The notes: generated by a model not told the origin, from the letters alone. 64,000 nucleotides of DNA from Caulobacter sp. FWC2 (GCF_002742625.1 NZ_PEBF01000001.1:4340001-4404000), one strand, 5' to 3'. Shown: positions 39,901 to 59,475, counted from the first letter of the stretch. A program made the numbers and translations.

Positions 39901-40026
39901 ACCTCGACCGTGCTGTCGCTGGTGCTGGTGCCGGTGGTCTACGAGATCGTCGACGACATCGAGATGTGGCTGAAGCCCAAGCTCGGCCGGATGATCACGC
40001 CGCGTGAGGCGGCTGAGGGCCACTAA
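36910..40026 (+). CDS. RND multidrug efflux permease (AcrB/MexB-like)
   Basis: 1038 aa, full HAE1-type length. TM1 lies about residues 17-37 (NPIPVAVVFIALMIAGIGCY), two large periplasmic loops and twelve TM helices follow. The proton-relay Asp pair is D413-D414 in TM4 (GILVDDAVVEIENIEKR), and the conserved Lys of TM10 is in LMGLAAKNSILLVEYA. It is the proton-driven inner-membrane pump of the tripartite system with the two preceding gene products. Substrates cannot be told from sequence; the closest general class is Caulobacter AcrB-like pumps that work with NodT. Confidence 0.95.
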   Translation: MASQQKPPEHKTGELRISAWAIRNPIPVAVVFIALMIAGIGCYLGLPIKQFPNVEFPAVTVTVTQSGAAPGEMETQVTRPIEDAVASISNVKTIRSSVVQGASTTTIEFNLGEDLQKVTDEVRSKVDQTRSLLPREVDEPIVQRLEITSAPIITYAVSAPNMSATELSWFIDDTVTRALQGEKGVAQVARVGGVDREINVILDPDRMASFGITAPQLNQALASFSVDAPGGRANVGGREQTLRVLGAATTVEQLRQITIPIAGGRYVKLTDVAQVGQGAEEQRGFARLDGRPVVAFQVMKTRDSSDVAVEDNVKKAIDALATKQAGVSFVKIFSTVDETRASFAATEHTLLEGMLLASLVVFLFLREWRATLITAIAMPVSLVPTFAFMAIMGFSLNVVTLLALTLVIGILVDDAVVEIENIEKRVARGQRPFQAAIEGADAIGLAVVATTFTIVAVFVPVSYMPGTPGQFFKEFGLTVAVAVLFSLVVARLLTPLLAAYFLKPAKNPHPRKEFSGFYRRVLDWSLDHRILACVIGGLIFIGSIMLAGLLPTAFQPAANNNYYYLKVQGPPGATVADMERTVQSVTTLFRKRPEVAHVFAQVGSNIGSGWGGQSGADIRDATITIVLNGDREQTVTEIKQAVRSSLHDIPDARVNLLGDWGTSEVQTILIAEDGPLLERTAAQIEKEMQKLSTVADPRPSSPPSGPEILIRPKADEAARLGVNSADIAAIARVATVGDIDANVAKMTQGERRIPIRVRLPADSRRDLDALGALRVPTANGGTTRLDTVADLSFQAGPAKIDRFARKRQVTIEADLNNGAQLGQAMTDVAKLPTMAKLPDGVGPASAGDQEAFVELFTGFAVALLSAVGLVFGVLILLFRSFFKPITILSALPLAIGGAFFALLITGQSLSMPSLIGFLMLMGLAAKNSILLVEYAIEQERDGMTQREAILDACHERARPIVMTTLAMMAGMLPTAMGIGTGSEFRQPMAVAVIGGLITSTVLSLVLVPVVYEIVDDIEMWLKPKLGRMITPREAAEGH

Positions 40027-40034
40027 GCGGCGCG

Positions 40035-40175
40035 TCCTCTCCTCCCCCTTTGGGGAGGGGGACCGCCGAACGGCGGTGGAGGGGGACAGCGCCGCGCTAT
40101 TGAGGCCTGCGCCAACCCCCTCCGTCTCGCCGCGTATCCGCAGCGATCCACCTCCCCCAAGAGGGGGAGGAGAGG
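40035..40175. repeat. REP-like long inverted repeat after the RND operon
   Basis: The outer arms, CCTCTCCTCCCCC and its partner GGGGGAGGAGAGG, enclose further local hairpins (CTCCCCCTTTGGGGAG; ACCGCCGAACGGCGGT). About 140 bp in all. It lies between the convergent RND permease and kinase genes, where it may also serve as a terminator. It resembles the elements at 54.1 and 63.4 kb. Confidence 0.8.
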
Positions 40176-40185
40176 CCCGCGCCGC

Positions 40186-41163
40186 CTACTCCGCCCTCGG
40201 CGCGTAGCTCAGGCGGCAGACGGTCCACGCCCCCTCGCGCGTCATCTCGAACTTGCCGTTCAGCTGCTGGGCCATGGCGCGGACGATGCGCAGGCCGAGA
40301 CTCTTGGATTGGGTCGGATCGAAGCCGTCGGGGGGGCCAGCGCCGTCGTCGCGGACCGTCAGGACGTGAGTCTCACCGGACTGGTCGAGATCGACGCGCA
40401 CCTGGCCCGAGCGAGCTTCCCCGAAGCCGTGCTCGAGCGCGTTGTTGAAGCTCTCCAGCATGACCAGGGTGACGGGCGTGGCCTGGTCGGGGTGCAGGGG
40501 CTGGTCGCCGCCGTCGATGGTCAGGAGGACCCTCGCGCCGGCCGCCTGCGAGGCCTCGTTCAGGACACCCTCGGCGAAGGCGCGGAAGGGCGCGGGTTCG
40601 CCGACGGCGTTGTGCAGTTCGCGCTGGATGCTGGCGATCAGGGCGATCCGACCGCCGGCCTCGTTCAGGGCGTGGCGGGCGTCCTCGTCGGCCATGCCGG
40701 CGGCCTGCAGCCGCAGCAGCGAACCCACGACCTGGATGTTGTTGCTGACCCGATGGTGCAGCTCGCGATACAGCAGGTCCCGGCTCTCGGCCAAGGCGGC
40801 GTAGCGCGCCCGCTCCTCCTCCAGAAGGCGCAGCGCCCGGCGCATGCCGTCGATGAAGAAGATGTCGATCACCACGACGAAGGCGTAGAACGCCAGGGCG
40901 ACGCTGGTCGAAAAGTTGATGTGGAACGTACGGTAAGGCGGGATGAAATAGTACCAGGCCGCCACGCCGGACAGGACCGCGCACAGGATCGCCGGCCGCA
41001 GGCCCGCGAAATAGGCGGTGATGACCACGGCCGGAAAGAAGGTCAGATACGGAAAGCCGGGCGGGAACCAGTCGTTCAGCATCAGGCGCAGCGCCCACGC
41101 CGCCAGGGCCGCGAGCACCGCGATCCCATAGCCCGCTGGCTTGCTGCGAATGAAGGCTCCCAT
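40186..41163 (-). CDS. Membrane sensor histidine kinase, HisKA_2/HWE type with DUF4118
   Basis: 325 aa from ATG 41163 (GGGGGG upstream). The N-terminal DUF4118-type membrane part has four TM helices (AAWALRLMLNDWFPPGFPYL is the characteristic start, then FAGLRPAILCAVLSGVAAWY). HisKA_2 carries the phospho-His in YRELHHRVSNNIQVV, the hallmark of this family. A HATPase follows with ESFNNALEHGF and DDGAGPP; SKSLGLRIVRAMAQQL is the lid. Such kinases usually phosphorylate stand-alone or PhyR-type receivers; none is adjacent. The sensed signal is unknown. Confidence 0.9.
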   Translation of the reverse strand: MGAFIRSKPAGYGIAVLAALAAWALRLMLNDWFPPGFPYLTFFPAVVITAYFAGLRPAILCAVLSGVAAWYYFIPPYRTFHINFSTSVALAFYAFVVVIDIFFIDGMRRALRLLEEERARYAALAESRDLLYRELHHRVSNNIQVVGSLLRLQAAGMADEDARHALNEAGGRIALIASIQRELHNAVGEPAPFRAFAEGVLNEASQAAGARVLLTIDGGDQPLHPDQATPVTLVMLESFNNALEHGFGEARSGQVRVDLDQSGETHVLTVRDDGAGPPDGFDPTQSKSLGLRIVRAMAQQLNGKFEMTREGAWTVCRLSYAPRAE

Positions 41164-41265
41164 CGCCAAGCCGTCCCCCCCTGCTGACGGACTCGGATGC
41201 GACAAAGCTCGCGGCGCGTCAAGCGAGACGACCCGACGTAGGGGCCTCATCGCCCTGTGGCCCAA

Positions 41266-41303
41266 GCAAAAGGCCCCGGAGATTGCTCTCCGGGGCCTTC
41301 GCT
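41266..41303 (-). terminator. Terminator of the str operon (after tuf)
   Basis: Stem AAGGCCCCGGAGA (41270-41282) with TCTCCGGGGCCTT (41287-41299) and loop TTGC. On the minus strand TTTTGCTTGGG follows, a good U-tract. It lies about 35 bases after the tuf stop. Confidence 0.9.
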
Positions 41304-41336
41304 TAGTTCAGTTCAGCGCGTGCTGAAGACGGTCGA

Positions 41337-42527
<1,191 letters not shown>

Positions 42528-42588
42528 TTTTCTCTACCTTGGGACCCCAGAGGGGCCTGCAATTAAAGGGGAATATCTGGGGTTAGGT

Positions 42589-44667
<2,079 letters not shown>

Positions 44668-44774
44668 GATGGAGCTCTGCGTAGCGCTGCGGTGAGGCAG
44701 GGACATTTAAACGTGCGGCGCGGGCGGTTTATCGCAAACCGCCCGCGCCTGAAAGAGTGCTGGTCGCGAAAAGC

Positions 44775-45248
44775 TTACCAGCGATAGTGCGAGAACGCCC
44801 GGTTGGCTTCAGCCATCTTGTGGGTGTCTTCGCGCTTCTTCACGGCGGTGCCGCGGTTGTTCGAAGCGTCGAGCAGCTCGCCGGCCAGCTTTTCGGTCAT
44901 GGTGTTCTCACCACGCTTGCGCGCGGCGGTCACCAGCCAACGGATGGCCAGGGCGCGGCGACGGTCCGGACGGACTTCAACCGGCACTTGGTAGGTGGCG
45001 CCGCCGACGCGGCGCGACCGGACTTCGATCGCCGGGGCGACGTTGTCCAGAGCGGAGTGGAAGGTCTCAAGCGGACCTTGGTCCTTGCGCTTGGATTCCA
45101 GGATGTCGAAAGCACCATAGATGATGTTTTCGGCGACGGCTTTTTTGCCCTCGTACATCACGTAGTTCATGAACTTCGTGACAATCAGGTCCCCAAACTT
45201 GGGATCCGGCAGGACTTGGCGTTTCTCGGCGCGACGGCGGCGGGACAT
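44775..45248 (-). CDS. rpsG: 30S ribosomal protein S7
   Basis: 157 aa, starts [20 protein letters not shown] and contains the S7 core ([40 protein letters not shown]). It nucleates assembly of the 30S head on 16S rRNA. It is 13 bases after rpsL. In other bacteria S7 represses the str operon by binding the rpsL-rpsG gap, but the gap here is very short, so that mechanism is not evident. Confidence 0.98.
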   Translation of the reverse strand: MSRRRRAEKRQVLPDPKFGDLIVTKFMNYVMYEGKKAVAENIIYGAFDILESKRKDQGPLETFHSALDNVAPAIEVRSRRVGGATYQVPVEVRPDRRRALAIRWLVTAARKRGENTMTEKLAGELLDASNNRGTAVKKREDTHKMAEANRAFSHYRW

Positions 45249-45261
45249 CTTCTTCTATTCC

Positions 45262-45633
45262 TTACTTCGGACGCTTGGCGCCGTAGAGCGAACGACGCTG
45301 CTTACGATCCTTGACACCTTGGGTGTCGAGGACGCCGCGCAGGATGTGATAACGGACGCCGGGCAAATCCTTGACGCGGCCGCCGCGGATGAGCACCACC
45401 GAGTGCTCCTGCAGGTTGTGACCTTCGCCCGGGATGTAGCACACGGCTTCGATGCCGGTGGTCAGACGGACCTTGGCGACCTTACGCAGAGCCGAGTTCG
45501 GCTTCTTCGGGGTCGTGGTGTAGACGCGCGTGCAAACGCCGCGACGTTGGGGGCAGCCCTTCAGGGCCGGCACCTTGTTCCGGACCGGCTTCGGGGAGCG
45601 CGGCTTACGGATGAGCTGGTTAATGGTAGGCAT
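45262..45633 (-). CDS. rpsL: 30S ribosomal protein S12
   Basis: 123 aa from ATG 45633 ([12 protein letters not shown]), the standard length. The decoding-site segment [17 protein letters not shown] carries the wild-type Lys of streptomycin-sensitive ribosomes, and [17 protein letters not shown] has the second unmutated Lys. First gene of the str operon; the 442-bp region upstream must contain the promoter. Confidence 0.98.
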   Translation of the reverse strand: MPTINQLIRKPRSPKPVRNKVPALKGCPQRRGVCTRVYTTTPKKPNSALRKVAKVRLTTGIEAVCYIPGEGHNLQEHSVVLIRGGRVKDLPGVRYHILRGVLDTQGVKDRKQRRSLYGAKRPK

Positions 45634-46075
45634 TAAGTCTCTGCTCTGATGGAAGCGTGTGCCTTTCGGCCGGGGCGCTTCAGGTCCTTGTCTTTGTTGT
45701 TCTTGGTTCAAGGCTCCGCTTGGAGACCCGATAAACACGAAACTCGCCGGGGCGCGGATGCACACCGGCGGGTTCTCCGCTCACGAGGAGAGGAAGCTCA
45801 TCGGAACGGACGCGAACGACCGCCTCGAAAAAGAGCGCGGTATGTACTCGCGAAGGGGGCCAACGTCAACCGCCTGTTCCTGCGCCGGTTAACGCCGCCT
45901 TAAGCGTCCCCGCGCGGTCAAGTTTTCGCCACCGCAGGCTGTGCAGTTTCGCGTCGGGATGGAGCGCCTTGCCTTGCCCGCCTTCCGCACCACGTGGGAA
46001 AAGCGCGGACGAGGTCAAGGGCGCCAGGTGGGGCGTCATGTGGGAGGGCGGGTGAGCGTCAGTGTCAGGAGCCGA
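45634..46075. promoter_or_regulatory. rpsL promoter/leader and divergent intergenic region
   Basis: 442 bp between divergent rpsL and the first Cys-motif membrane protein. No credible gene. A GC hairpin lies near 45748-45773 (CGCCGG arms). The last bases before 46076 hold TCAGGAG, the ribosome site of the plus-strand gene. Promoter boxes could not be assigned with confidence. Confidence 0.45.
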
Positions 46076-46834
46076 ATGGACAGCCGACGCCGGGCGACGA
46101 TTCTCGTCGGCTCGCTGTTGCTGCACGTGGCGCTGCTGGCCTGGCTGGCGATTCCCGCCCGCCCCCTGCTGGAGACCATGATCGCCGACGACCTGTCGGT
46201 GATGACGCTGGACCTGCAGCGGCCCGTTCCCGAGACACGGCCGGAGCCCCGCCCCGCCCCCGCCTCGGCGGCGGCCGCCGCGGCCGCGCCCGTCCCGTCC
46301 CTCCAGGCGCGCGCGCCGGCCCGGCCCGCGCCGGCCGGGGTTCCCACCCTGTCGGTTCCGGCCACGGGGATCGCCCGCCCCGGAACCGCGATCCGCCCCG
46401 CGCCGCTGCCGGGCGAAGGCGCCGGCGACCTGCGCACGGCCCTGCGGGGCAGCGCCACGGGCTGCGTCAGCGCCGACGCCGTCGGCCTGAACCGCCGCGA
46501 ACGCGAGAAGTGCGACGAGCGCTTCGGCGCCGCCCCGCCGCGCGGGACCTATGCCGGCCCGCTGAACGCGGCCAAGGCCCGCGAGTTCGAGGCGCAATCG
46601 ATCATGCAGGAGCTGGCCCGCAAGTTCGACGAAGCGCCGATGGGTCCCGGCGTCGATCACCGCAGCAAGGACCAACCCGGCACGATGAAGGAGATCCCCT
46701 TCGTGCTGGGCGCCGAGCAGGACGGCCTGGGCCGCACCCGCAACGCCCAGCAGCAGCGGCTCAAGCAACTGCGCGACTACGACAAGGCCGACGCCCGCGA
46801 GAAGGAGCGCTCGCGCGACAACGATCAGCGCTGA
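46076..46834 (+). CDS. Single-TM periplasmic protein with conserved Cys motif (paralogue A)
   Basis: 252 aa from ATG 46076, five bases after AGGAG; an upstream in-frame extension is not protein-like. An N-terminal TM helix (about 8-25, ILVGSLLLHVALLAWLAIPA) resembles the TonB/TolA anchor. A long Pro/Ala linker (about 55-115) would span periplasm. The C-terminal domain contains DLRTALRGSATGC, then RREREKCDERFGA with two Cys likely to form a disulfide, and a charged tail. There is no TonB C-terminal domain. The same architecture and LR.ALR..GC..L.R.ER..C.E.FG core recur in the gene at 48976. Function unknown. Confidence 0.72.
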   Translation: MDSRRRATILVGSLLLHVALLAWLAIPARPLLETMIADDLSVMTLDLQRPVPETRPEPRPAPASAAAAAAAPVPSLQARAPARPAPAGVPTLSVPATGIARPGTAIRPAPLPGEGAGDLRTALRGSATGCVSADAVGLNRREREKCDERFGAAPPRGTYAGPLNAAKAREFEAQSIMQELARKFDEAPMGPGVDHRSKDQPGTMKEIPFVLGAEQDGLGRTRNAQQQRLKQLRDYDKADAREKERSRDNDQR

Positions 46835-46942
46835 GGTAGAGGGCGCTGAAAAAGGGGGTTTCCTCCGTACGCCCCCGGCATACCCTCCCCGCCAGGTTGG
46901 CGCGCGGACTCGAGAGACGCGCCGTGGTTGTGAGGGGACATC

Positions 46943-48850
46943 ATGCGTTTTTCGGCTTCACTCTGTGCTGCGCTGATCCTGGCCACGTCGACGGCTCCGT
47001 CGGCGGTGATGGCCCAGGACTATTCGCAATTTTCCGACGCCGCGCTCGACAAGGAGCTGGCCGCCAAGGCCGACGTGCAACTGTACGTCATGGTGCCGAT
47101 GCGCGACGGCGTGCGGCTGGCGACCCACGTCTATCGTCCCAAGGGCGTGACCGGGCCGCTGCCGACCATCCTGGTCAAGACGCCCTATAACGAGATGCCC
47201 TACAAGGCGGGGACCACGCGCAGCGCGCTGGACGCCATCAAGCACGGCTACGCCCTGGTGCTGCAGAACGAGCGCGGCCGTTACTACTCCGAAGGCGAGT
47301 GGGAGATCCTGGGCCATCCGCAGACGGACGGCTACGACACCCTGACCTGGATCGCCAAGCAGAGCTGGTCGAACGGCAAGGTCGGCACGCGCGGCTGCTC
47401 CTCGACGGCCGAATGGCAGCTGGCCCTGGCCGGCCAGAACCACCCGGCCCACGCCGCCATGGTCCCGCAATCCTCGGGCGCCGGCATCGGCAAGGTCGGC
47501 GAGTTCCAGGAGCAGGGCAACTGGTACACCGGCGGCGTGCCGCGCAACCTGTTCTTCGTGTGGCTGTACGGCGTCGACAACCCGCTGCGCGCCCAGCCGC
47601 CCAAGGGCCTGGACTCCAAGACCATCGCCCGCCTGGCCAGGTACAACGACCTGGAGGCCAAGAAGCCCGAGGTGAACTGGCCCACCCAGATCCGCCACCT
47701 GCCGGTCAACGAGATGCTGCAGGACCTGGGCGAGCCCAAGGGCACGTTCGAGGAGCTGATCAACCGCGACGGCCCGGCCGACCCCGCCTGGCGCAAGGGC
47801 GGGCTCTATCACGACGATAAGGGCTGGGGCGTCCCGGCCCTGTGGTTCAATTCCTGGTACGACGTGTCGATCGGCCCGAACATGGCGCTGTTCAACCATG
47901 CCCGCACGGTGAACTCGGACAAGGAAGCCAGCGACAACCAGTACGCCATCGTCACGCCCAGCAACCACTGCGGCTTCAACGCCCGCTCGCTGCAGGTCCC
48001 CTACAAGTCGGGCGACCGCGACATGGGGACGGTGAACTTCGACGCCGACAAGGAGGTCTACGCCTTCTTCGACCGCTGGCTGAAGGGCGACGTCAACGCC
48101 TTCCCGAAGACCACGCCGCCGGTCCGCTACTATTCGATGGGCGCCAACAGCTGGAAGCAGTCGGCCCAGTGGCCGCCGGAAGGCTCGGCCCCGATGAAGC
48201 TCTATCTGCGCTCCAGCGGCCGCGCCAACAGCCTGGCCGGCGACGGCAAGCTGACGGCCGTCGCGCCGGGCGCGGGGGAGCAGCCCGACCGCTACGCCTA
48301 TGATCCGACCAATCCGGTCCAGACCGTGGGCGGCGGCGACTGCTGCAACGGCGGCCTGGTCATCGCCGGCGCCTTCGACCAACGCGGCGTCGAGAGCCGC
48401 GACGACGTACTCGTCTACACCAGCGAGCCGCTGACCGAACCGCTGGAGGTCTCGGGCTTCGTCCGCGCCTTCCTCAAGGTCTCGTCGGACGCCAAGGACA
48501 CCGACTTCGCCGTCAAGCTGGTCGATGTCGGGCCGGACGGCACGGCCTATATCCTGGGCGACACCATCATGCGGGCCCGCTATCGCGACAGCTATGACAA
48601 GCCGGCGATGATGACGGCCGGCCAGACCTACACGGTCAAGCCGACGCCGATCACCACCAGCAACACCTTCCTGCCCGGCCACCGCATCCGGGTGGAGGTC
48701 ACCTCGTCCAACTTCCCGAAGTTCGTCCGCAACCTGAACACCGGCGGCGACAACGAGAAGGAGACCAAGTTCGTGGTCGCCAACAACGCGCTGCACCACG
48801 CGGCCGGCGAGGAGTCGTACATCGAACTGCCGGTGGTGGGCCGGAAGTAG
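46943..48850 (+). CDS. Secreted CocE/NonD family hydrolase (X-Pro dipeptidyl-peptidase S15-like)
   Basis: 635 aa. Signal peptide about 1-25 (SLCAALILATSTAPSAVMAQ). The alpha/beta hydrolase domain opens with VMVPMRDGVRLATHVYRPKG, typical of the family; nucleophile S153 in TRGCSSTAEW; the His is in TPSNHCGFN. The C-terminal jelly-roll domain of S15/CocE enzymes includes PLTEPLEVSGFVRAFLKVSS and LPGHRIRVEVTSSNFP. It acts on an acylated amino-acid or ester substrate in the periplasm. It lies between the two paralogous Cys-motif membrane proteins on the same strand. Confidence 0.92.
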   Translation: MRFSASLCAALILATSTAPSAVMAQDYSQFSDAALDKELAAKADVQLYVMVPMRDGVRLATHVYRPKGVTGPLPTILVKTPYNEMPYKAGTTRSALDAIKHGYALVLQNERGRYYSEGEWEILGHPQTDGYDTLTWIAKQSWSNGKVGTRGCSSTAEWQLALAGQNHPAHAAMVPQSSGAGIGKVGEFQEQGNWYTGGVPRNLFFVWLYGVDNPLRAQPPKGLDSKTIARLARYNDLEAKKPEVNWPTQIRHLPVNEMLQDLGEPKGTFEELINRDGPADPAWRKGGLYHDDKGWGVPALWFNSWYDVSIGPNMALFNHARTVNSDKEASDNQYAIVTPSNHCGFNARSLQVPYKSGDRDMGTVNFDADKEVYAFFDRWLKGDVNAFPKTTPPVRYYSMGANSWKQSAQWPPEGSAPMKLYLRSSGRANSLAGDGKLTAVAPGAGEQPDRYAYDPTNPVQTVGGGDCCNGGLVIAGAFDQRGVESRDDVLVYTSEPLTEPLEVSGFVRAFLKVSSDAKDTDFAVKLVDVGPDGTAYILGDTIMRARYRDSYDKPAMMTAGQTYTVKPTPITTSNTFLPGHRIRVEVTSSNFPKFVRNLNTGGDNEKETKFVVANNALHHAAGEESYIELPVVGRK

Positions 48851-48975
48851 GCTGGGTCAGGCGGCGCTCCCGCGTCCCGGCCCGCCGGGACGCGGAAAAG
48901 CCTAGCTTTCGTCACAACTGGACCGTGTTCCGCGACAAGCCTGAGGCGTAGGTCATCCGAGGGGGCGGAACCGAG

Positions 48976-49686
48976 ATGACGGCGGATCGCCCACGGCTGA
49001 GCCGGCTGTGGATCATCGCGGGCCTGTCGGTCGTGCTGCACGTCATCGTGCTGGCCTGGCTGGCCCGGCCTGCGGCGCCCGCGCGGCTCGATCTCGCGCC
49101 CGACCTGGCGCTGCTATCCGTCGAGCTGTTTCGGCCGGCGACGCCCGCTGTCCTCCGCCAAAAGCCCGCCTCACGCGTTCCAGCGCCGCCCGCCGCCGCG
49201 CAAGCGACCGCGCCCGTCTCGCCCGAAGGCGTGGTGTCGGCCGTCGCGCCCGGGCCAGCGGTCGGCGGAGAGGCTACCGCGCCCTCGCCCGCGCTCATGT
49301 CCGAAAATGTGCGCGCCGCGCTGCGCTCCGGCGCGGGGTGCGCTCGCCGGGCGCTGTCGCGGCAGGAGCGGGACAGGTGCGAGGAACAGTTCGGCCGGCT
49401 GACCGCAGCGACGCCCACCTATGACGCGCCGATGGATCCCGGCAAACGCGCCTATTACGACGAGGTCGCCGCCGCCGGGCCTTCGGGCCGGTCCTCGTCC
49501 GACCCGACGCCGGGGGCCGTGACGCCCGATCACGTTTACGTCCCGTTCCTCAAGTGCTCGGTCAAGTTCGGCGTCGGCCGCAAGCCCAAGGACACGCAAG
49601 GAACGGTGCGCCTGGGACGCTCTCCCTGCGCCATTCCCCTGCAAGGCAGCGTGTTTACGCCCGAGGCTTCGGTCCACAAACGCTAG
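48976..49686 (+). CDS. Single-TM periplasmic protein with conserved Cys motif (paralogue B)
   Basis: 236 aa, ATG after GAGGGGGCGGAACCGAG. The TM anchor is about residues 10-30 (LWIIAGLSVVLHVIVLAWLA), followed by an Ala/Pro linker. Its core ENVRAALRSGAGCARRALSR then QERDRCEEQFGRL parallels paralogue A (same Cys spacing pattern and Phe-Gly end). The C-terminal tail differs and holds two further Cys (LKCSVKF, SPCAIPL). The protein probably sits in the inner membrane with its disulfide domain in the periplasm. Function unknown; the link with the CocE-like enzyme is positional. Confidence 0.72.
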   Translation: MTADRPRLSRLWIIAGLSVVLHVIVLAWLARPAAPARLDLAPDLALLSVELFRPATPAVLRQKPASRVPAPPAAAQATAPVSPEGVVSAVAPGPAVGGEATAPSPALMSENVRAALRSGAGCARRALSRQERDRCEEQFGRLTAATPTYDAPMDPGKRAYYDEVAAAGPSGRSSSDPTPGAVTPDHVYVPFLKCSVKFGVGRKPKDTQGTVRLGRSPCAIPLQGSVFTPEASVHKR

Positions 49687-49724
49687 CCCCTAGGCGCGTC
49701 GCGTCGCCTCCCGCCGATCATACG

Positions 49725-49760
49725 AAAAAGGCCCGGGATCGCTCCCGGGCCTTTCCGTAT
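49725..49760. terminator. Bidirectional terminator between paralogue B and rpoC
   Basis: AAAGGCCCGGGA (49727-49738) pairs with TCCCGGGCCTTT (49743-49754) around TCGC, with A-tract before and T-rich sequence after. It serves the convergent genes on both sides. Confidence 0.9.
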
Positions 49761-49834
49761 TCGCTCTAGGCTAAAAGGCCTATTCGGCTTCCCCGGATGC
49801 CGCCGGCATCCGAGTTACCGAGTGTCGCGGGCGC

Positions 49835-54025
<4,191 letters not shown>

Positions 54026-54073
54026 CTTGGTTCCTTCTGCGGGATCACCCGCGAAAAATTCTCTTTAGAGCGC

Positions 54074-54192
54074 TCCTCCCCCGCGTTGCGGGGGAGGTGG
54101 CGGCGAAGCCGACGGAGGGGGCTAGCTGGAGATCGGCCGAGTTGGCCCCCTCCGTCCCTCCGGGACACCTCCCCCGCATCGCGGGGGAGGAT
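54074..54192. repeat. REP-like inverted repeat between rpoB and rpoC
   Basis: Outer halves 54074-54120 and 54145-54192 are near-complementary. Each also folds on itself: CCTCCCCCGC (54075-54084) with GCGGGGGAGG (54088-54097), and a matching pair at 54168-54190. It occupies most of the intercistronic gap of an essential operon. Confidence 0.87.
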
Positions 54193-54203
54193 CCTCAATC
54201 GAC

Positions 54204-58274
<4,071 letters not shown>

Positions 58275-58601
58275 GTTGTTTCCCTGCGGCGCGGACGGAA
58301 TCCGCGCGTGAATTAGAATGTCCGTAGCGTCCACCCTCGCCGCTCGCCTTCTCAGGGAGCTGCGGACGCTGGAATTCCCCTATCGGGCGACCGGGATCGG
58401 AAGCCTGATGGGCGCCCCTTCGCGCGGATCGGAGGGCGGCTGATCGCGCCTCGGGGCGTAATACGGACGCGCCAAAGCGCTCCGCCGATGTAATCGTGAA
58501 GGCGGGGATATAGGGGAACAGAGCGCGGAAGAAAAGGGGGATTCGTAAACGGGCGTAAATGCGTTGGCTGAAGCCATCCCCAGCCAAGCTTCCCGCCCTT
58601 C
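58275..58601 (-). promoter_or_regulatory. rpoB leader/promoter region
   Basis: About 330 bp with no credible gene. It must contain the rpoB promoter, since rplL ends in a terminator and is separated by other genes. I could not assign -35/-10 boxes with confidence. The REP-like repeat at 58604-58734 bounds it on the far side. Confidence 0.45.
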
Positions 58602-58603
58602 AC

Positions 58604-58734
58604 CCGATCTCCCTGGCGAATGCCGGGGCCCAGATACATCCTGAGTGGTTTGGGTGTTCGCGCTCGAAAGCATTGTCCAGGCGATGGGGACCCGCGGCTT
58701 CGATCTGGACCCCGGCATTCGCCGGGGAGATCGG
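58604..58734. repeat. REP-like inverted repeat upstream of rpoB
   Basis: Arm 58604-58635 (contains GGCGAATGCCGGGGCCCAGA) pairs with 58703-58734 (contains TCTGGACCCCGGCATTCGCC) with few mismatches; about 65 bases lie between. It sits between the DUF1328-like gene stop and the rpoB promoter region. Confidence 0.85.
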
Positions 58735-58739
58735 AAAAA

Positions 58740-58898
58740 TTAGGTCTTCTTCAGCATCTTCATCACCAGCGAGACGCCCAGGGCGATCAGGCAGACGAAG
58801 AACGCGACCTTGGTGATAGCGCCGGCCACGTTGGCGACGAAACCGAGGATCCCGAACAGGATCATCAGGACGAGCAGGACACCGGCGACCTTGAGCAT
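58740..58898 (-). CDS. DUF1328-like small membrane protein
   Basis: 52 aa, too short for most ORF screens. ATG 58898 is preceded by AAGGAAG eight bases upstream. The product is two TM helices (LKVAGVLLVLMILFGILGFV; ITKVAFFVCLIALGVSLVMK) with a GAIT hinge and a KMLKKT basic tail, the layout of the DUF1328/YtjA family of about 55-aa inner-membrane proteins. Function of the family is unknown. It is 66 bases after the likely true stop of the upstream gene. Confidence 0.85.
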   Translation of the reverse strand: MLKVAGVLLVLMILFGILGFVANVAGAITKVAFFVCLIALGVSLVMKMLKKT

Positions 58899-59368
58899 GG
58901 CGAAGCTTCCTTGGTGATACCCGCGATTAGCGCACGGCGACGCTTGGCGTTCCCAGGTTCTAGTCTAGGCGCTGAAATCCACGAATTGCGGAACGGCCGT
59001 CCCGCCAGCGGCTGGCCCTTGCGCTTGGCTTCCTCGCGCGCCGCCTGCATCGCCTCGTCGATCTTGCGCCGCACATATTCGTCGATCTGCTGCATCGCCT
59101 TGGCCCGGTCCTCCGGCGACATGGCGTCCAGCCTTTCCTGCGTGAGGCCCATCGCCTTCATCGCCTCGTCGCGCCACTTCCGCACCTTCTCGGCCCAGGC
59201 CTCGGCCTTGGCCTGCTTGGCGAAGGCGGTGAGCCCCTTCTCGCGAACCTTGTCGACGTCGCTGCTGGACCCCGTGTCGGCACGGGCGGTCGCGGTCCCG
59301 CGCGTGCGATCAGCGCTCGCGGCGGCGTAGGCCGACCAGTTTCCGCTTCCGATACCCGAGACAGACAT
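58865..59368 (-). pseudogene. Hypothetical protein, probable frameshift near its C-terminus
   Basis: From ATG 59368 (MSVSGIGSGNWSAYAAAS) the frame is a helical, charged protein (AFAKQAKAEAWAEKVRKWRD, LTQERLDAMSPEDRAKAMQQ, VRRKIDEAMQAAREEAKRKG). In the annotated frame it runs to 58865, overlaps the DUF1328-like gene and its ribosome site, and the last ~35 codons lose the GC-rich third-base pattern. If one base is missing near 59000, the protein ends instead GGTAVPQFVDFSA at 58965, a more natural end before the next gene. Family not recognised. The frame break could be real or a sequencing error. Confidence 0.6.
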
Positions 59369-59475
59369 CCTGCCCTCCCAGGCGAACACGCCTGGAGGTT
59401 GCAAGAATCGCGCCGACGCGAGCGGCGTTGAAAAGCTTCAGTTTTCGCGGAAGCCAGCCGGCGCCTTCTGCCGCC

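Noticed and set aside
45649-45903. 84-codon frame upstream of rpsL on the plus strand
   Set aside because: Arg-rich random-looking product overlapping the rpsL leader; no supporting signals.
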